Part shown: positions 1 to 8,773 of the stretch, one piece after another
Layout: each line of letters starts with the position of its first letter
How positions within the stretch are numbered: position 1 is the stretch's first letter
Assembly (NCBI RefSeq): GCF_006788895.1
Contig: NZ_VFRA01000001.1
Location: 558,001-622,000, forward strand
Direction: 5' to 3'
Source: Rhodoglobus vestalii
GTDB lineage: Bacteria; Actinomycetota; Actinomycetes; Actinomycetales; Microbacteriaceae
DNA: 64,000 nt
Made by a program: the position numbers and the translations under genes
The notes under the pieces: generated by a model
The model's input: only the letters and a program-made list of their open reading frames with translations
Told to the model about the DNA's origin: nothing
The model's database searches: none

Positions 1-3000
1 CTGTCCACGCTGGGCGATCGCGCGGTCTGTCGCGGGGCTTGCCAACGGCCTGGTTGAGGCTACGACATTCAGTTCGATGCGCCCAGATTTTCCCTCAGAT
101 AGGTCATCGCGAACGCCCAACGAAATAGAGGTTTGCGCTCCTTTTGCGGCACCGTTGTCAGCGCGAAGCATCAGTATCGTGCCGTCGAGCGAGTAGGTGA
201 AGCCCTCGGGAAGCGGACTCAACACCGAATAGGCCAGCTCGTCGAGGTCATCAGAGTAGGGATAGTTGGTGAGATTGAGGAGGTCAATTTCTTTCTCCTG
301 ACCCGGCTCAAAGTCAATAACTGCGCCACCGAACACCGGTGCTTGGTTGTCGCGCGGGAGAACGTCAATTGGCAACACGAGAATTGCGGATCGGCCTTCA
401 GGATCGGTCGCCGACGTGCCGTCCGTTACCTCAAAAGAAATTGATGCGGGGCCGAAATACTTTTCCGCAGACGTAAACACCAGTGTGTCTTCGTCACGCA
501 CGAGGTCAGCACCGTCGCTGTGCGTTGCGAGAACAGTGCTTGAGTCCGTCAGCCGCACCGGCTTCTCCCCAACGGCGATGATGTAATCGTTGAGGTCAAT
601 GACAAGGGTGCTCTCACTATTGACGGTGAGTTTCGCGGCGCGGCGATCGACCTGCGGGAGGGCATCGTTGTAGCCCGGAACCTTTATGAAGGCATAAGTA
701 AACGCGGTGGGGTCGGCAGGGTTAGTCACTCGGAACGGAATGATCTGGCTCGCATCATTGACCGACACTTCGATCTTATTGTCGGAGGTTATCCGCGCCG
801 CGTCCTCGAACCCGCCGTAGATGGCAAGAGAGAGACTGCGCGGGTCGCCATCCGCGAAGAAGGCCCCGGCAAGAACATCCACCGTCACCCGATTGCGGTC
901 GAGAACGTCAGACAGGGTAAGCACACTATCCGTTACCACAGGGTATGCAGGCTTGGCGTCGGGATCGACGGTGACACGGATGAAGTTCTGGCTTGAACCG
1001 CCCGTCTCGTTCTCGACAACGTAAATGACACCGTAGTCGCCGGGGGCACTCGGCGGCGTCACCTTGACCACATCGCCGTCTATTTCCGCAACCGTAACGG
1101 GGTCATTCGGTTCCACCGAGACCACCGATAACGGGCTCCCATCGGGGTCGGAGTCGTTGGCGAGAACCTCAACTGACACCGTGATGCCCGGCTTCACCGT
1201 GACCTCATCAATGATGGCTACCGGGTTACGGGCACCATCGATTCGTGGGCTAATTCCAACGGTGATCTCACCATTTGCTCGCGCACCCAATGAATCAATC
1301 AGTGTGTAACTGAAGGTGTCGGTTCCTGCCGAGTACTCGCCGGCCTGATAGACAAACGAACTGGAATCGGCTTCGATGACCGCACCCTTGTCAGGGTTGG
1401 TTGCCTGACCGAGCAGTTGCACAGAATCGCCATCGGGATCGGCCGCTGTCATCGGAATGTGAACCCGCACGGAGTCGCCCGCGAGCACGCGCGCCGTGAC
1501 CGTCGGCGGCACGGGAGGATTGTTGCTTGCCGGGTCGGCTTCACGCACCGCGATACGCACGATCGCGGTCCCTGATTGACCGTCAGGGCCCTCGACGCGA
1601 TAGGCCGCAGTGAAGTTCCCGATTCGTTCGGGCGCAAGGTAGCGCAGCACCTCACCCGAGGCGAACAGGAGCCCCGAATCGTCAGGCAAGTCTTGAGCTA
1701 GCTGGGGAACCAGCGTCAATTCGAAGCCATCAGGGTGTTCGTCGTTCTGAAGCACGCGGATGTCGACAGCTTGGCCGACGCGCACCGTTATCGAGTCATC
1801 GTTTGCTATCGGCGCTTGAAACTGGGGCGGGGCTGGAATCTCCACGACAGTGATAACGCCAACCGCATCAGCAAGTCCGTTGCTAATGCGGTAGTTGAAG
1901 TTCACCGGCCCATCATCGAGCGGATTCTCGAGACTTACACGCACGAGTCGCTGTTCTAAGATTTCGGCGCGAACACCTGATTCGGCATCCAAGTTCATGA
2001 TTTCGGTTACGAGGAGAACACCGCCAGCAGGATCAACGTCGGTGCCGGCGACATCGATTCGCTCATTCTGAAGCGTCCGCACAAAGATCGTCTTAGGAAC
2101 CGTAACGGGCGATGTATTGACATCCGGCGGCGCGACCACGTCGATTCGCACAATTGCCGTGTGCGTGAGGTTGCCATCCGTGACCACATATTCCAGGTTG
2201 TGGCTGCGAATCTCGTCGCTACTGAAACGGAAAGTACCTTTCTCATAGCTGGGTACAACCTGCGCGCCAGTCTTAGCAGGCACGCTATTGAGCCGGATGT
2301 TGCCGTTGCCACCACGAACATGTGACAGGGGTGAGACGGTGACTTCTTTACCCGCATACGCAAGCACAACAAAAGGGTCGGCCTCGATCGGCACTTCGCC
2401 AAGCGGCAGGACAGCTACGGAGATCGTCCCGGAGCTTTCGCTGTTTCCATCGGAGACAACAAGGGTGACAATTGTGAGCTCGCTTCCCTCACCCGCATCA
2501 GAAAATACGACGTCGCCACCGGGCTTATAGCTCACGGCGTCGGGTTCTGCGACCGATGCGCTGGTGAGATAAAAAGCGTCGCCATCGGGGTCGACCCAGT
2601 CGCCAAGAACCCAATCACCGACTCGGCCCCCCGAATGCGCTGTGAACTTTGTGGCTCGCATTTGTTGCGGCGGAGCATTCTCTGAATCGGCCCGAATGTC
2701 AACGACTACGTTTGCCGTCGCCGTCCCCCCGTGACCATCGCTGATGGTGTAGTCAAAACTCACTTGGCCAGTCGCGCCGGGTTCGAGAGTGATCTGGATC
2801 TGCTGCCGCTCAGTGATGCGGTCAATCCGACCAATCCCCGCTGCTATGGTCGGCAATTCATCTACAACAAGAACATCACCGTTCGCATCGTAATCATTCA
2901 GGAGCACGGGGAGCACCGTTGCGCGACCTGGTCTGGCCCCGAAAGCATCGTTGACGGCAACAGGGGGCTGCTGCACTTTGTCGACCTCTGGGTCAACATC

Positions 3001-4161
3001 GAAAAGATTTTGTTCAACGTCAGGCTGCTCTTCATCATTCGTGATGAGTTGATTCCAGTTGTTGATGAGTTCGCCATCACCCTGCACCGCCCAAGTGCGA
3101 CCCGTCAGCCGGTCGTTGAGGACGGCACGCGTTCCGTTGACTGCATAGGCGAGTTGCGCGGTGGGCTCCATCTCAGGCAGCTGAAGCATCACACCATTGC
3201 CAGAATCGGCGGCACACCGGCGCCAGTTCTCACCATTGGTCCAGGCGGCAAACTCGCAATCTCCTACTCGCAATGGCGGCGTAGCCAATCCTGTCTGGCC
3301 CGTGCTGAGACCGACCGCCGCGGCACCGCTCAGCGGAACAGCTAACAACCCAGCGCTATAGCCAATAAGCAACCGCTCTCCGCCCACGGAAGGGAGCTGC
3401 AATGCAGCACCGCTTCCGCCGTCGATGAGGTCACTGACATCAACAGCTCTCCCATCCATATAAAGCAGTTGGGCATCCTCGTCAAGAATCGCCCACTGCC
3501 CAGCAACCGAAGTAATGCTGAGTTCTGCGGTTGTGTCGAGATCGACAATCATGCTTGACTCGGCGGTGTCGGTGATCGCCGAATTGACTCGGAAGAGTTG
3601 ACCCGTCGACGGGGAGAAGGCGAACAACAGTCCGTTCTCGTCAACACTGACAATCGCGTCAGCACCGAGACTGAGTGACGCAACCGACTCAGAGTCGAAA
3701 TTCAGAAAATCATCGTACGGGAGGATCCACACTTCGCCGGTGCCGTGCTCAAGAACCACAACATTGTCTCCAGCAAAATAAACCTCAGGCTGGTTCGGTG
3801 GCAGCGCGATACTCTCGGAAACCTCCGAGAACGCGGGATCAACCACATCGATAGTGCTCTCCGCGCGATCGAAAAGCAACACATTCTCACCCTGTTGAAC
3901 GACCTCAAGGTCGGCGCTCTGAGCATCCACGATTGAATTGATCTCGAGAACTTCAGTGCTCGCACGGCCAATCGCCTGCTGTTGGTTATTGGCGACCCAC
4001 ACCGCGCCGTCAGCCAGATTGACGCGCTGAGCGGTGTACCCCGTCGACACCACGGCAACCGTTGTGATGAGTGCGACGATTGCAACGACACTCACGACGA
4101 TCACCGCGGTAGAACGACGCATCGCACGCACACCGCTAGCCACAACCACACTCCGACCCAC
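1..4161 (-). CDS. Giant membrane-anchored Ig-like/cadherin-like repeat protein (3' end beyond window)
   Basis: The frame is open from GTG at 4161 to the left edge (1387 codons, no stop), so the C-terminus is missing. Residues about 15-40 form a hydrophobic anchor. About 40-330 read as a propeller-like region with segments such as DGAVWVANNQQ and GTGEVWILPYDD. From about residue 400 on there are many roughly 90-100-residue Ig-like repeats, several carrying NDxDxDG-type turns (LLNDYDANGD, LANDSDPDGS). An ATG at 4122 is an alternative start. It is the last visible gene of the FHA-PP2C-kinase cluster, 9 nt after the kinase stop. Families of this architecture are cell-surface or secreted proteins; adhesion or wall sensing is inference. 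The partner kinase also ends in an extracellular beta domain, which suggests a shared envelope role. Confidence 0.85.
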   Translation of the reverse strand, partial: MGRSVVVASGVRAMRRSTAVIVVSVVAIVALITTVAVVSTGYTAQRVNLADGAVWVANNQQQAIGRASTEVLEINSIVDAQSADLEVVQQGENVLLFDRAESTIDVVDPAFSEVSESIALPPNQPEVYFAGDNVVVLEHGTGEVWILPYDDFLNFDSESVASLSLGADAIVSVDENGLLFAFSPSTGQLFRVNSAITDTAESSMIVDLDTTAELSITSVAGQWAILDEDAQLLYMDGRAVDVSDLIDGGSGAALQLPSVGGERLLIGYSAGLLAVPLSGAAAVGLSTGQTGLATPPLRVGDCEFAAWTNGENWRRCAADSGNGVMLQLPEMEPTAQLAYAVNGTRAVLNDRLTGRTWAVQGDGELINNWNQLITNDEEQPDVEQNLFDVDPEVDKVQQPPVAVNDAFGARPGRATVLPVLLNDYDANGDVLVVDELPTIAAGIGRIDRITERQQIQITLEPGATGQVSFDYTISDGHGGTATANVVVDIRADSENAPPQQMRATKFTAHSGGRVGDWVLGDWVDPDGDAFYLTSASVAEPDAVSYKPGGDVVFSDAGEGSELTIVTLVVSDGNSESSGTISVAVLPLGEVPIEADPFVVLAYAGKEVTVSPLSHVRGGNGNIRLNSVPAKTGAQVVPSYEKGTFRFSSDEIRSHNLEYVVTDGNLTHTAIVRIDVVAPPDVNTSPVTVPKTIFVRTLQNERIDVAGTDVDPAGGVLLVTEIMNLDAESGVRAEILEQRLVRVSLENPLDDGPVNFNYRISNGLADAVGVITVVEIPAPPQFQAPIANDDSITVRVGQAVDIRVLQNDEHPDGFELTLVPQLAQDLPDDSGLLFASGEVLRYLAPERIGNFTAAYRVEGPDGQSGTAIVRIAVREADPASNNPPVPPTVTARVLAGDSVRVHIPMTAADPDGDSVQLLGQATNPDKGAVIEADSSSFVYQAGEYSAGTDTFSYTLIDSLGARANGEITVGISPRIDGARNPVAIIDEVTVKPGITVSVEVLANDSDPDGSPLSVVSVEPNDPVTVAEIDGDVVKVTPPSAPGDYGVIYVVENETGGSSQNFIRVTVDPDAKPAYPVVTDSVLTLSDVLDRNRVTVDVLAGAFFADGDPRSLSLAIYGGFEDAARITSDNKIEVSVNDASQIIPFRVTNPADPTAFTYAFIKVPGYNDALPQVDRRAAKLTVNSESTLVIDLNDYIIAVGEKPVRLTDSSTVLATHSDGADLVRDEDTLVFTSAEKYFGPASISFEVTDGTSATDPEGRSAILVLPIDVLPRDNQAPVFGGAVIDFEPGQEKEIDLLNLTNYPYSDDLDELAYSVLSPLPEGFTYSLDGTILMLRADNGAAKGAQTSISLGVRDDLSEGKSGRIELNVVASTRPLASPATDRAIAQRGQ

Positions 4162-4170
4162 TCACCGTCG

Positions 4171-5598
4171 TCACGGCAACACAGCACACTTCTGAGAGCT
4201 CACAGGACCCGACTTGCCGTCACGGGTCACCGTCACAGAAATGCAGACATTTTCGCCTGTTTCCGCACCAACAACGAAACTAGGTTCACGCTGCTGCACA
4301 GGCGGCTGACCGTCGGTAGTGGTGATCTGGTAGGAGTCCTCCGGCTCGATTCCGGGATCCGCCCAAGAAAACTCCACAACTCCGCTCGACACGGCGGCAC
4401 GAATGTCACTGACCCTCGGGAGCCCCTCTGATCGGGACTGCAACTGCACGAAGGTGATGGTCGCTCCAAGAACGACCACCAGCGCCGCTACCACCACGCC
4501 GACCCACGCTACTACTTGCTTTCCCCCACCCAGGGTCGGCGAACTGGAGTCTGCCTTTCGACCAGACACCGTATCGACGACACCCTCGCTGTCGAACGAT
4601 CCAAAGTTCTCATCGATGGCGACCGGCCTTCGACGTTTACGACGCTGAGCTGACGAACTCGGTACCGCCTGGCTTGGCCGAATGCGGGTACGATCTTCGA
4701 GCTCCGCAACCGTCGCGAGCGCCCAGTCGTCCATCGCTACTTCGATGGGCGTCTGGGTGAGGCCAATTTCAGATTCCACAGCCTGAAGTTCGTGCACCAG
4801 TTCCAAAACACTTCCCTGACGGGATTCTGCCTTGCGCGACATCGCTCGCACCAGAGCACTCTCGAGGCTCTCCGGCACATCGCCGCGGCCCGTTAGCCGA
4901 GGTTTTGCGCGGTTGATTCGTGCAATCAGGTCAGCGGACTTGTTGGACTCCCCCGGCACTTCGAACGGTGAGCGGCCGGCCAACAACGAGTACACGGTCG
5001 CGGCATACGACCACAGTTCGGACTCAATCGTGCCGGCAGTCTCATCCATCAACACTTCCGGGGCAGACCACGGAATGGACATGCCGACCGCTTCAAGATT
5101 TTCTGACTCGCTCAACGTCGCTGCGATACCAAAGTCAGACAGCACCGGATGACCATAGGCGGTGGTCAAAATGTTTGACGGCTTGATATCTCGGTGCAGC
5201 ACCCCGGCGCGGTGGGCGGTCTCGATCGCACTTCCGATCTTGATCGCCACGCGGAGCACCTCTGGCACGGGCAGTCGCTCTGCTCTGTAGCGCTGGTTGA
5301 GCGTCGAGGAACAGAGTTCCATCACCAGGTAGGGCCGCCCGTCGGATGACACACTCGCCTGATACACCGTCAAGATTGACGGATGCGCGCTGAGCTGGGC
5401 CATCAGGTTCGCTTCAGCCTGAAACATCTGGCGCACTTGGTCGTTGACCACTTCGCTCAACATGACCTTCACGGCGACTTGCCGCCTGGGCATGTTCTGT
5501 TCGTAGAGGAACACGTCAGCAAAGCCGCCGGAACCGAGAACGTGCACGTGCGAGAATCCCGGCAACGCTGGGGGTTGCGAGGGCAGTCTTCGAGCCAC
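4171..5598 (-). CDS. Membrane serine/threonine protein kinase (PknB-like) with extracellular FN3-like tail
   Basis: This 475-residue eukaryote-type kinase phosphorylates Ser/Thr on proteins. The catalytic domain spans about 15-275: glycine loop LGSGGFADVF (21-30), VAVK lysine K44, C-helix E62, catalytic loop HRDIKPSN (135-142), DFG (155-157) and APE (179-181). A basic, low-complexity linker with RRKRRR follows, then one transmembrane helix at about 362-384 and an 88-residue extracellular domain resembling FN3. There are no PASTA repeats, unlike PknB itself. The start is GTG 5598 after AGGGG. It lies 117 nt downstream of the phosphatase gene with its own candidate -10 (TAGAAT, 5631-5636), so kinase and Ig-protein may be transcribed partly independently. 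The substrate is unknown; the FHA protein of the same cluster is the obvious candidate reader. Confidence 0.93.
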   Translation of the reverse strand: MARRLPSQPPALPGFSHVHVLGSGGFADVFLYEQNMPRRQVAVKVMLSEVVNDQVRQMFQAEANLMAQLSAHPSILTVYQASVSSDGRPYLVMELCSSTLNQRYRAERLPVPEVLRVAIKIGSAIETAHRAGVLHRDIKPSNILTTAYGHPVLSDFGIAATLSESENLEAVGMSIPWSAPEVLMDETAGTIESELWSYAATVYSLLAGRSPFEVPGESNKSADLIARINRAKPRLTGRGDVPESLESALVRAMSRKAESRQGSVLELVHELQAVESEIGLTQTPIEVAMDDWALATVAELEDRTRIRPSQAVPSSSAQRRKRRRPVAIDENFGSFDSEGVVDTVSGRKADSSSPTLGGGKQVVAWVGVVVAALVVVLGATITFVQLQSRSEGLPRVSDIRAAVSSGVVEFSWADPGIEPEDSYQITTTDGQPPVQQREPSFVVGAETGENVCISVTVTRDGKSGPVSSQKCAVLP

Positions 5599-5630
5599 AT
5601 CACACCCCTAACATGTCAACGATTTCGACC

Positions 5631-5636
5631 ATTCTA
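5631..5636 (-). promoter_or_regulatory. Candidate -10 element for the kinase gene
   Basis: TAGAAT on the minus strand lies 32 nt before the GTG of the kinase, inside a 117-nt gap of an otherwise tight cluster. An AGGGG Shine-Dalgarno follows. No good -35 is visible, so this is a weak prediction. Confidence 0.35.
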
Positions 5637-5715
5637 AGTGAGCAATCGCTCAACATTCGGTTTCTGTCCGTTGACTGGGAACCAACGGTGCGCGCCGAAC
5701 ACGGGGAAGTTTCGC

Positions 5716-6510
5716 TTAGTGCGCTTTAGGCACCTTCACGACATCAACAATGATCGCGGTGATGTTGTCTCGACCACCGCCATCGAGTGCCGAATCGATC
5801 AACGCGGACACCGTAGTGACCGGGTCTCGTCGCTCTGAGAGGTGGAGCGCAAGCTCCGCATCAGTGACCTCGCGGGTGAGCCCGTCAGAGCAGATCAGCA
5901 GACGCTGGCCTAGGCGGATCGGCACCATCCAAAAATCGGGAGAGGGAGCCGCATTGAACCCAATCGCGCGCGTGATGATGTTCGCATCAGGATGACTCTC
6001 TGCTTCATCACGAGAGATGAGGCCCGCCTCTACAAGGTCTTGCACCACCGAATGGTCTCGAGTGATTTGGGTGAGAGTCTCCTTCTCGAATGAATACACG
6101 CGGCTATCGCCGACATTAAAAATAGCGAAACAGGCGGATTCACGATGTTCGGTGACGATGGCTCCCGTAACCGTGGTGCCAACACCGAGCTCGCTATCCT
6201 GCGCAATCAGACCGATGTGGTCTGTGGCGCGCTCAAGAGCACGTTCGACGGCCCGGGCGGGCATGAAATCACCCGAAATCGCATCGTCGAGTCCCTCCAC
6301 CACTGCGGCACTGGCAAGATCACCGGCCCAGTGACCACCCATGCCGTCTGCAACAGCAAACATCGGGGATCGGGCGACATAGCTGTCCTCGTTCGCGGCG
6401 CGCCGATGTCCGGTGTGCGTGCCCGCAGCCCAAGCAAACGTAAATGTTTGGCTGGGTTGGCCCGGCAGTGCGATGGTGTGGCCGGAGTTGTTGCTGCCGA
6501 TTTCGGTCAC
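5716..6510 (-). CDS. PP2C-family serine/threonine phosphatase
   Basis: This 264-residue cytosolic metal-dependent phosphatase should reverse the phosphorylation made by the adjacent kinase. PP2C motifs appear in order: NEDSY (40-44), VADGMGGH with metal ligand D55, GVGTTVTGAIV, NVGDSRVY, RDHSVVQDLVEAG, CSDGLTREV, and the C-terminal GGRDNITAII with a metal-binding Asp near 248. There is no transmembrane segment. I chose GTG 6510 because AGGAAGG lies 5 nt upstream and the start falls 19 nt after the FHA stop. An upstream ATG at 6579 would overlap the FHA gene by 50 nt and add residues unlike the family. Together with the FHA gene and kinase it forms the actinobacterial kinase/phosphatase/FHA set. 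Confidence 0.95.
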   Translation of the reverse strand: MTEIGSNNSGHTIALPGQPSQTFTFAWAAGTHTGHRRAANEDSYVARSPMFAVADGMGGHWAGDLASAAVVEGLDDAISGDFMPARAVERALERATDHIGLIAQDSELGVGTTVTGAIVTEHRESACFAIFNVGDSRVYSFEKETLTQITRDHSVVQDLVEAGLISRDEAESHPDANIITRAIGFNAAPSPDFWMVPIRLGQRLLICSDGLTREVTDAELALHLSERRDPVTTVSALIDSALDGGGRDNITAIIVDVVKVPKAH

Positions 6511-6529
6511 GGCTACCTTCCTGCACAAT

Positions 6530-7153
6530 TCACTCCAGAGCCTGCCGCGGCAGAATCCGAATAATGTTTCCGTCTCCAATATCTACCAGCGTGCCCGCAG
6601 AAACCACCACCGACTCACCCTGGCGCAGTTTCTGCACGGGATTGCCCGGCGCCTGAACAAGCGAACCGTTCGTAGAACGAAGATCAGTCACGATAACGGA
6701 TGCTCCCAGCTCGCGCACTTCTAGGTGGGCGGCAGAGACCTCACGGTTGGGGGAATCAACGGCGATCAGCTTGGGCGCCACCCCACGAATAATACGAGGT
6801 GGTCGCGGATCCCGTCCGAAGATGCAGGGACGCTCCAAGTTATGGTCGGCAGCGTCACCCTCCAACTGCACCCGATAGTGCAGAGCGGACCCCTCCGCGG
6901 AGGGCGCCGGAGTCGTGGATTCAGCACCAGCCGACGAGGCCAAGAGCGGGGCGCGCAGCGGTTTCGGTGCCGAAGCCGGTGCCGAAGCCGATGGCGGTGG
7001 CGGTGCCGGGGCCGGGGCCGGGGCCGGGGCCGGGGCCGGGGCCGGGGCCGGGGCCGGGGCCGGGCGAATGATCGTGTCATCGCTGTCTGGTTCGGTACGC
7101 CTCACGTGGGGGCGCTCGCCCGCGGCGATCGTTTCGTCGAAGTCGTGAGTCAC
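6530..7153 (-). CDS. FHA-domain protein with proline-alanine repeat linker
   Basis: This is a 207-residue phosphothreonine-reader protein. Residues 1-30 are acidic and include a DSDDTIIR segment, a plausible kinase target. A (Pro-Ala) repeat and a proline/serine-rich linker follow to about residue 90. The C-terminal half is an FHA domain with the expected IFGRDPRPP, SAAHLEV and RSTNGSLV motifs, which carry the phosphopeptide-binding Arg, Ser/His and Asn. FHA proteins of this layout act as phospho-switches for PknB-type kinases, and the genomic context supports that. It is the first gene of the cluster. The start is GTG 7153, just 6 nt after a TAAACT -10 element, so the mRNA is predicted to be leaderless. 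Confidence 0.92.
   Translation of the reverse strand: MTHDFDETIAAGERPHVRRTEPDSDDTIIRPAPAPAPAPAPAPAPAPAPAPPPPSASAPASAPKPLRAPLLASSAGAESTTPAPSAEGSALHYRVQLEGDAADHNLERPCIFGRDPRPPRIIRGVAPKLIAVDSPNREVSAAHLEVRELGASVIVTDLRSTNGSLVQAPGNPVQKLRQGESVVVSAGTLVDIGDGNIIRILPRQALE
7005..7064 (+). repeat. Perfect hexanucleotide tandem repeat, GCCGGG x10
   Basis: Ten uninterrupted copies of GCCGGG (equivalently GGGGCC) cover 60 bp and encode the Pro-Ala run of the FHA protein on the minus strand. Because the unit is 6 bp, copy-number change would alter linker length without a frameshift. The plus strand carries runs of four G and could form G-quadruplexes. Confidence 0.97.
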
Positions 7154-7159
7154 GGGGCC

Positions 7160-7165
7160 AGTTTA
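7160..7165 (-). promoter_or_regulatory. -10 element of the FHA-PP2C-kinase cluster (leaderless)
   Basis: TAAACT on the minus strand is separated by 6 nt (GGCCCC) from the GTG at 7153, so transcription should start at or next to the start codon. No convincing -35 is visible. Confidence 0.5.
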
Positions 7166-7194
7166 GGCATGCGGGGTGCCGTTAGGCATGCGGG
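7163..7194. repeat. Direct repeat TTAGGCATGCGGG x2 at the FHA promoter
   Basis: Two identical 13-bp copies (7163-7175 and 7182-7194) lie 19 bp apart, each containing a GCATGC palindrome. One overlaps the predicted -10. The pair fills the short gap between the FHA gene and the aldehyde dehydrogenase and may be a regulator site; no regulator is known. Confidence 0.7.
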
Positions 7195-7214
7195 CCCTGC
7201 GCCGCGCCAGACCA

Positions 7215-8651
7215 TCATGCTTGTCCGATAAAACTCATGACGTGCTTGATCCGTGTGTAGTCCTCAAAGCCATAGCTCGAAAGATCTTTTCCATACCCGG
7301 AGTGCTTGAAGCCACCGTGGGGCATCTCGGCAACGATGGGAATATGGGTGTTGATCCACACACACCCGAAGTCAAGGTGCTTGGCGAATCGCATCGCTCG
7401 GGCATGATCCTTTGTCCACACGCTTGAGGCGAGACCGTAATCCACGCCATTGGCCCACTCCAGGGCCTGATTCTCGTCACGGAATTTCTGCACGGTGATG
7501 ACGGGGCCGAAGATCTCGTTCTGCACAGCGGAGTCATCTTGGTGGAGCCCCGACACAATTGTGGCTTCAAAGAAGTATCCCTGTTGGCCCTGGCGTTGAC
7601 CGCCGAGGTCTATCTGAGCGTGCGAGGGCAGTTCATCAATAACTCGCGCAACTTGCGCCAGTTGGTTGGCGTTGTTGATGGCGCCAAAGTAGACATCGTC
7701 GTGCGGCGCACCGGTTTTGGCGTTCTCGCGTGTCCAGGAGACCAGTTCTCTGACGAACTCATCGTGCACATCTTCGTGCACCAGCACGCGGGTTGCTGCC
7801 GTGCAATCTTGGCCGGCATTAAAATAGCCTGCTGCGCCGATCCCCGCCACCGCGGCAGAGATGTCGGCGTCGTTGAACACCACGACGGGGGCCTTGCCCC
7901 CCAGTTCCAGGTGAACGCGCTTGAGGTCGACGGATGCCGCTTTGGCGACCTCCATCCCGGCGCGCACCGAGCCAGTGATCGAGACCATCTGCGGGGTCTT
8001 GTGGTCGATCATGAGCCCGCCGGTGGTTCGATCACCCGTGATCACATTAAAAACGCCGGCGGGGAGGAATTCTGCGGCGATCTCCGCAAACAGCAGCGTC
8101 GACGATGGTGTCGTGTCGCTCGGTTTCAGAACCGTGGTGTTTCCTGCGGCGATTGCCGGCGCAACCTTCCAGACCGCCATGTTGAGCGGGTAGTTCCACG
8201 GGGCAACCTGACCGATGACACCGATAGGTTCACGACGTATCGACGAGGTGTGGTCTTTCATGTATTCGCCGGATGCCATTCCTGAGAGATGACGGGCCTC
8301 CCCGGCAAAGAAACGGATCTGGTCCACTGACAGCATAATCTCATCTGCCACAAGGCTCGCTCGGGGCTTCCCGGTGTCTTTCGATTCCCGATCGGCAAAC
8401 TCTTCGGCGCGGGCTTCCATCGCGTCAGCGATTCGGAACAGTGCCAGCTGGCGCTCTGCCGGGGTGGTTTCGCCCCATGTTTCGAATGCGGATGCCGCTG
8501 CCCTGTAAGCATCGTCGACGTCCGCAGCCGACGACACCGGTGACGTTGCATAGCTCTGCTCAGTGGCAGGATCAATCACGTCGAAACTTTTCGTGGTGCG
8601 GGCTGCAACGTATTCGCCGTTGATGAAGTTATGGATCTCAGATGCGCTCAT
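7215..8651 (-). CDS. Aldehyde dehydrogenase, probably gamma-aminobutyraldehyde dehydrogenase
   Basis: A 478-residue NAD(P)-dependent aldehyde dehydrogenase of usual family length. It shows the N-terminal FINGEYV, the catalytic glutamate motif LELGGKAPVVV, the nucleophile cysteine in NAGQDCTAATR and the cofactor-region motif EIFGPVITV. Oxidation of 4-aminobutanal to GABA is inferred from the divergent Lrp regulator and class III aminotransferase, the usual putrescine-degradation set; piperideine-6-carboxylate dehydrogenase (as in the Mycobacterium lat-lrpA-pcd region) is the main alternative. I chose ATG 8651 because FINGE normally lies close to the N-terminus and a TATCTT -10 ends 6 nt upstream. 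A GTG at 8738 would add 29 residues unlike the family. Confidence 0.9.
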   Translation of the reverse strand: MSASEIHNFINGEYVAARTTKSFDVIDPATEQSYATSPVSSAADVDDAYRAAASAFETWGETTPAERQLALFRIADAMEARAEEFADRESKDTGKPRASLVADEIMLSVDQIRFFAGEARHLSGMASGEYMKDHTSSIRREPIGVIGQVAPWNYPLNMAVWKVAPAIAAGNTTVLKPSDTTPSSTLLFAEIAAEFLPAGVFNVITGDRTTGGLMIDHKTPQMVSITGSVRAGMEVAKAASVDLKRVHLELGGKAPVVVFNDADISAAVAGIGAAGYFNAGQDCTAATRVLVHEDVHDEFVRELVSWTRENAKTGAPHDDVYFGAINNANQLAQVARVIDELPSHAQIDLGGQRQGQQGYFFEATIVSGLHQDDSAVQNEIFGPVITVQKFRDENQALEWANGVDYGLASSVWTKDHARAMRFAKHLDFGCVWINTHIPIVAEMPHGGFKHSGYGKDLSSYGFEDYTRIKHVMSFIGQA

Positions 8652-8657
8652 TCCTCC

Positions 8658-8663
8658 AAGATA
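8658..8663 (-). promoter_or_regulatory. -10 element of the aldehyde dehydrogenase gene
   Basis: TATCTT on the minus strand, then GGAGGA, then ATG. The GGAGG is only 1 nt from ATG, too close for normal Shine-Dalgarno use, which favours leaderless initiation. Confidence 0.5.
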
Positions 8664-8738
8664 CCGAGCACGCCGCCAAGAATCCACTGCTGAACTGTCG
8701 ATTTCCGCTGTGAAAAGACTATTTTGGTACGGAATCAC

Positions 8739-8767
8739 TTGCAGAAGGTCGTTTCAACTGACAAAAT
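8739..8767 (+). promoter_or_regulatory. Promoter of the Lrp-family gene
   Basis: TTGCAG (8739-8744), 17-nt spacer, CAAAAT (8762-8767), then 6 nt to ATG 8774. Spacing is ideal and predicts a leaderless transcript. It shares the 122-bp divergent region with the aldehyde dehydrogenase promoter, where Lrp-type proteins often bind. Confidence 0.6.
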
Positions 8768-8773
8768 CGAGGC

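Noticed and set aside
6725..7231. Arg/Gly-repeat open frame antisense to the FHA gene
   Set aside because: Produced by the GCCGGG repeat being open in several frames.
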